DNA from: Prorocentrum cordatum
Lineage: Eukaryota > Sar > Dinophyceae > Prorocentrales > Prorocentraceae
Assembly (NCBI GenBank): GCA_963575745.1
Contig: CAUYUJ010010491.1
Coordinates: forward strand, 164,994-228,993
Direction of reading: 5' to 3'
DNA length: 64,000 nucleotides
Position 1 is the stretch's first letter; every line of letters starts with the position of its first letter. A program made the translations under genes and the position numbers. Below, in pieces: positions 61,111 to 64,000 of this stretch. Below the pieces are notes generated by a model. The model worked only from the letters and a program-made list of their open reading frames with translations. It was not told the origin of the DNA and made no database searches.

Positions 61111-62600
61111 TTATCGGCGTCGTCGGCGACGGCTCGCGTCAGGGAAGCAGGCCAACTGCGCCGGCACTCCTGGGTGGAGCCCTTCGGCATTGCGACTGAG
61201 CTCCGCACGCAGCTGCCCCCCGAGGCAAGGAAGGAGGAAAGTCTACGCTCAGCGTCGCACCGAGGGAGGGAGTGGGAGGGGGCGTGCCCTCTCAAAGTCT
61301 CAGCAGGCCTCCAGCCTTCTGAGAAGTTTCCCAAGCTCTGTCCGAAGCCACAGACAGCATCTCAGAAGTCCGGAGGGCTTCTCAGAAGCCCCGCCGCCTG
61401 CTGAGAGAAGGCCTGTCCCTACCTCGCGTCCCCCCTCGGCGCGCCGCCGATACACCGCCAGCAAAGCAGGAGAAGCATGGAGGGTCGAGGAGTGTCGAGG
61501 CTCGAGCTGGCTCCAGGACATCCAGACGCCTCTGGACACCTCACGGGGCCTCAAGGGCCTCGGGGGACCTCTTGGAGGCCCTCAATGAGGAAGAAATAGT
61601 TTGCCTCTTCTTCCGTTTGGGGGGGGGAGCTCTCAGCGGCCCTCGCGGCCACGGTTTGACACAGTTCGAAAAAGTGGTATGGGTGGCGTCTGGGAGGGGC
61701 CCATGGACCGAGCCCGAGAGAAGACTGGCATTCCGCCGACGCAAACAAAACTAAATGGCGCTGCCTCATTTCAGGACCCCGATCCTCGTGGATCGATCGG
61801 GCTCATACCAAGGAAGACAGAGCGGAAAGCTCTTGTCATGATGTTCGCGACCGGCTCGGCCACCGAAAACAGGCCTGCGCAGGAAAGGGGGAAGGCAAAC
61901 CGTCGTCGCCATGGTCGTCGCCTTCGTCGGCGCCGTCGGCGCTGATGTACACTCAAAAACCAACCTGGGGATGCGCGGTGAGGACGCATGACTCCGGGGC
62001 ATCCATGCAAGAGCCCTGAACGTCAGGGCCGAAAGGTCAGGGACGCAAAGATCGGGGACTCAACTTCGCGCCAAGAGTGCAAAGAAAGGCTACTGTTGCA
62101 CCCTCGCGACTACCCCTTGGAGACGGGCAACTTTCCCAAGCGGACCGCGAAGCGCGAAGTGCGGGTACCTTCTCGCCCCCGCGTGTCACCTAGGAGAATA
62201 ACCCTCGCAAAGGCGTGCCATAATCCAGTGGATGCTTCACTGGTCGTATCCCTGCGGGCCGGGGCAGGAACAGGCCCTTGGCCCCAAACTGGCATGGGCA
62301 GGCGCGGTGGTGTGCAACATTGGTCTCGAGCATGAGACCGATTCCTCCCGTCAGAAAACGAGCCCCTGGTCTGGCCCGCAACTGGCCGCGCTAGCGAGCC
62401 CACCAGGCAGGCAGAACTCGAGGCCGGGGCAACGCCGAGGCTAAATTGCGCTCAAGTCCAAAACCAGGTGAGAAGATACGAGGTAATGCGTAAGGCCCTT
62501 GGACATCCGTCCCCCCCTCCTATCCGCAACGCGCACGCCCTCTTAGCACGCAGCCCAGGCCCCTCCCCGACAGGACAGGGCGTGCGCTGCTGGGCTCTCA
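61111..62600. other. No gene identified
   Basis: GC-rich DNA. Imperfect repeats of CTCAGAAGCC-like words occur near 61315-61400 and CCTC-type words at 61495-61590. None of the frames shows a known domain. Confidence 0.45.
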
Positions 62601-63370
62601 CAACCGCAGCCTTGCCGCGCGTCTCGAGAGCCAGCCACGCGGAAGCCGCACCGTCAACGGCGCGGGCGCAGCGGCGCAGCCGAGGGGCCCGGGGACCCGA
62701 TCCTCGAGCGGGCCATCCTCGATGTGGAGTACCCCGAGGAGAACGGCCGCTGGTGGGTGGACGTGACGGTCTGCCACCCGGCCGCTGGGGACGCGGCCGC
62801 CGTGCGGGCCGCTCGGCGCGGCGGGCCGGGGAGGCTTCGCGGCGCGCCGAGCGCGAGAAGCACGGGCGGTACCCCAGCGATCGCCCGACGGCGTTCGTCG
62901 CGGAGTCCGCCAACCGCCTGGGCGCTGAGGCGCGCCAGTCGCGGGCGACCTCCCGGAGGACCAGCAGGCGCTAGAGCTGGCGCGGGCCCACCGCGTGCTT
63001 AGCACCGCGGTGCAGCGCACGGCAGCTGCGCCGCGCGGCTGGGTTCCGCTGAGCGCCACCGCGTCCCGGCGGCGGGCGCGGCGGCGGCGGCGGACGCGGC
63101 AAGACAGGCGCGGCGGCGGCGGCCCCAGAGCACCGCGCGGCGGCCTGCGCGGCCAGCGCGGGGCTGGCGAGCATGCGCCGCGCGGACGCGACTGGGCGGC
63201 GGGCGTGCGGCGGGCTGGCGCCTGTCGGTGAGACCGCGGGGCCCTGCAGAGGCGCCTGGCAGTGGGACCGCGGGGCCCAGGCCGCGGGCCAGGAAGCCGT
63301 GCGGGCGCTGCTCCACACCGTCGTCGCGTTCGACTTGGCGATCCCGTGCATCGGAATCGATATGCCCTAG
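62600..63370 (+). pseudogene. LINE C-terminal restriction-like (PD-(D/E)XK-type) tail, frameshifted
   Basis: Plus-strand frame near 62694-62815 reads DPILERAILDVEYPEENGRW then WVDVTVCHPAAGDAAAVRAA. After a one-base shift near 62820 it continues GEASRRAEREKHGRYPSDRP and TAFVAESANRLGAEARQ. The pattern of a VDVTV strand with Asp, an Ala-rich helix, an E..K motif and a final FV.E..GRLG block matches the nuclease-like tail I associate with dinoflagellate LINE proteins. Downstream, an Ala/Arg-rich frame continues to about 63370. Upstream RT is not in this segment, so it is a truncated copy on the strand opposite to the other LINEs. Confidence 0.45.
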
Positions 63371-63444
63371 CGGGCGCACCCCCTCGGCTCCAGGATCAGT
63401 CACCGCTGTTCAGTGCTCGGGCGTGCGGACAGACGTGATCGCCA

Positions 63445-63660
63445 CTCGGAGGAGGGGGATGACGGGGAGCCAAAGGAAGAGAGGGGGGGAGGAGGGAGGA
63501 GGGAGGGCAGCGGGGGGGGGGGAAGCGAGGAGGGAGGGCAGCGGGGGAAGAGAAGGAGGAGCAGGAAGGAGGTGGGCGAAGGAGAGGGAGGAGGGAGGAG
63601 CAGAGCGGGGCGCAGGAGGGGCAGCGAGAGAAGCAAGAGCCCGAGGAGGCCGCGGTGTAG
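63445..63660. repeat. GGA/GGGA-rich tract
   Basis: Purine-rich plus strand (GGAGG, GGGAGG words) with a G-run at 63512-63521. No coding signal. Confidence 0.8.
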
Positions 63661-63797
63661 CTGTCCACCTTCCTCCTTCCGAGGCCGTGCGCCCCGACGG
63701 AGCGCGCCCGGGCGCCGCGCGGCGCGCGGCCGCCGCGCCACGGGCCCCGCTCGAGCAGGCGGCGCGGCCGGGCAGTCAAGCGGGACGAGGCGGAAGC

Positions 63798-63866
63798 ATC
63801 ATCATCAGCATCATCAGCATCATCAGCATCAGCATCATCAGCATCATCAGCATCATCATCAGCATT

Positions 63867-63952
<86 letters not shown>

Positions 63953-64000
63953 CATCCTCATCCTCATCCTCATCCTCATCATCATCATCATCATCATCAT
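63798..64000. repeat. (CAT)n microsatellite running to the window edge
   Basis: CAT triplets with CAG variants and a (CCTCAT)n-like part at 63950-63980. The array continues beyond the window. Confidence 0.97.

Overview
The window looks like dinoflagellate nuclear DNA: GC-rich, dominated by simple repeats and retrotransposon remains, with protein families typical of dinoflagellate transposable elements. These include a tyrosine-recombinase retroelement whose recombinase is followed by a cytosine-methyltransferase-like domain, a Ty1/copia element with a long gag, and LINEs with EEP endonuclease, reverse transcriptase and RNase H. I cannot name the species. No intact, recognisable single-copy host gene was found; at most a few exon candidates and one Ser/Thr-rich secreted-protein ORF may be host genes. 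One run of Ns (33901-34000) marks an assembly gap.

Layout. 1-6.1 kb: a decayed minus-strand tyrosine-recombinase retrotransposon with split direct repeats, sitting between GGA microsatellites. 6.76-6.91 kb and 27.34-27.50 kb: two copies of a ~160-bp inverted-repeat element (MITE), each with a perfect 8-bp target duplication. 7-16.6 kb: long CTC and CAT microsatellites and a CCAAGA-type satellite, including a ~449-bp tandem repeat. 16.96-20.35 kb: a compact copia element on the minus strand with 95-bp LTRs, TG...CA ends and a GAATG target duplication. It kept gag-protease and the RNase H end but lost integrase and most of RT. 20.4-29.4 kb: satellites, microsatellites and DNA without convincing genes.

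29.6-45.3 kb is a large minus-strand LINE zone. One LINE (29.65-33.9 kb: partial endonuclease, RT, RNase H) abuts the gap. On the other side lies a second, larger LINE-like element (34.0-45.26 kb) with an ORF1-like coiled-coil protein, a 1548-codon ORF of unknown function carrying hydrophobic segments, an ADP-ribosyltransferase-like HGT motif and a Cys-rich finger, and finally an EEP endonuclease. These ORFs are studded with short hairpins sharing a TGAA loop but having different stems. ORF1 is split by an A-rich insert flanked by a perfect 37-bp duplication.

45.3-64 kb: satellites, trinucleotide arrays, a second A-rich block with flanking duplications, a 1.4-1.6 kb higher-order repeat (51.9-54.9 kb), a Ser/Thr-rich ORF (56.4-57.0 kb) embedded in satellite DNA, CAT/GAC arrays, and a LINE C-terminal nuclease-like tail on the plus strand (62.6-63.4 kb).

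Most undescribed-looking material: the in-ORF TGAA hairpin family, the 1548-codon ORF, the A-rich insertions with target duplications, the MITE family and the split-direct-repeat element.
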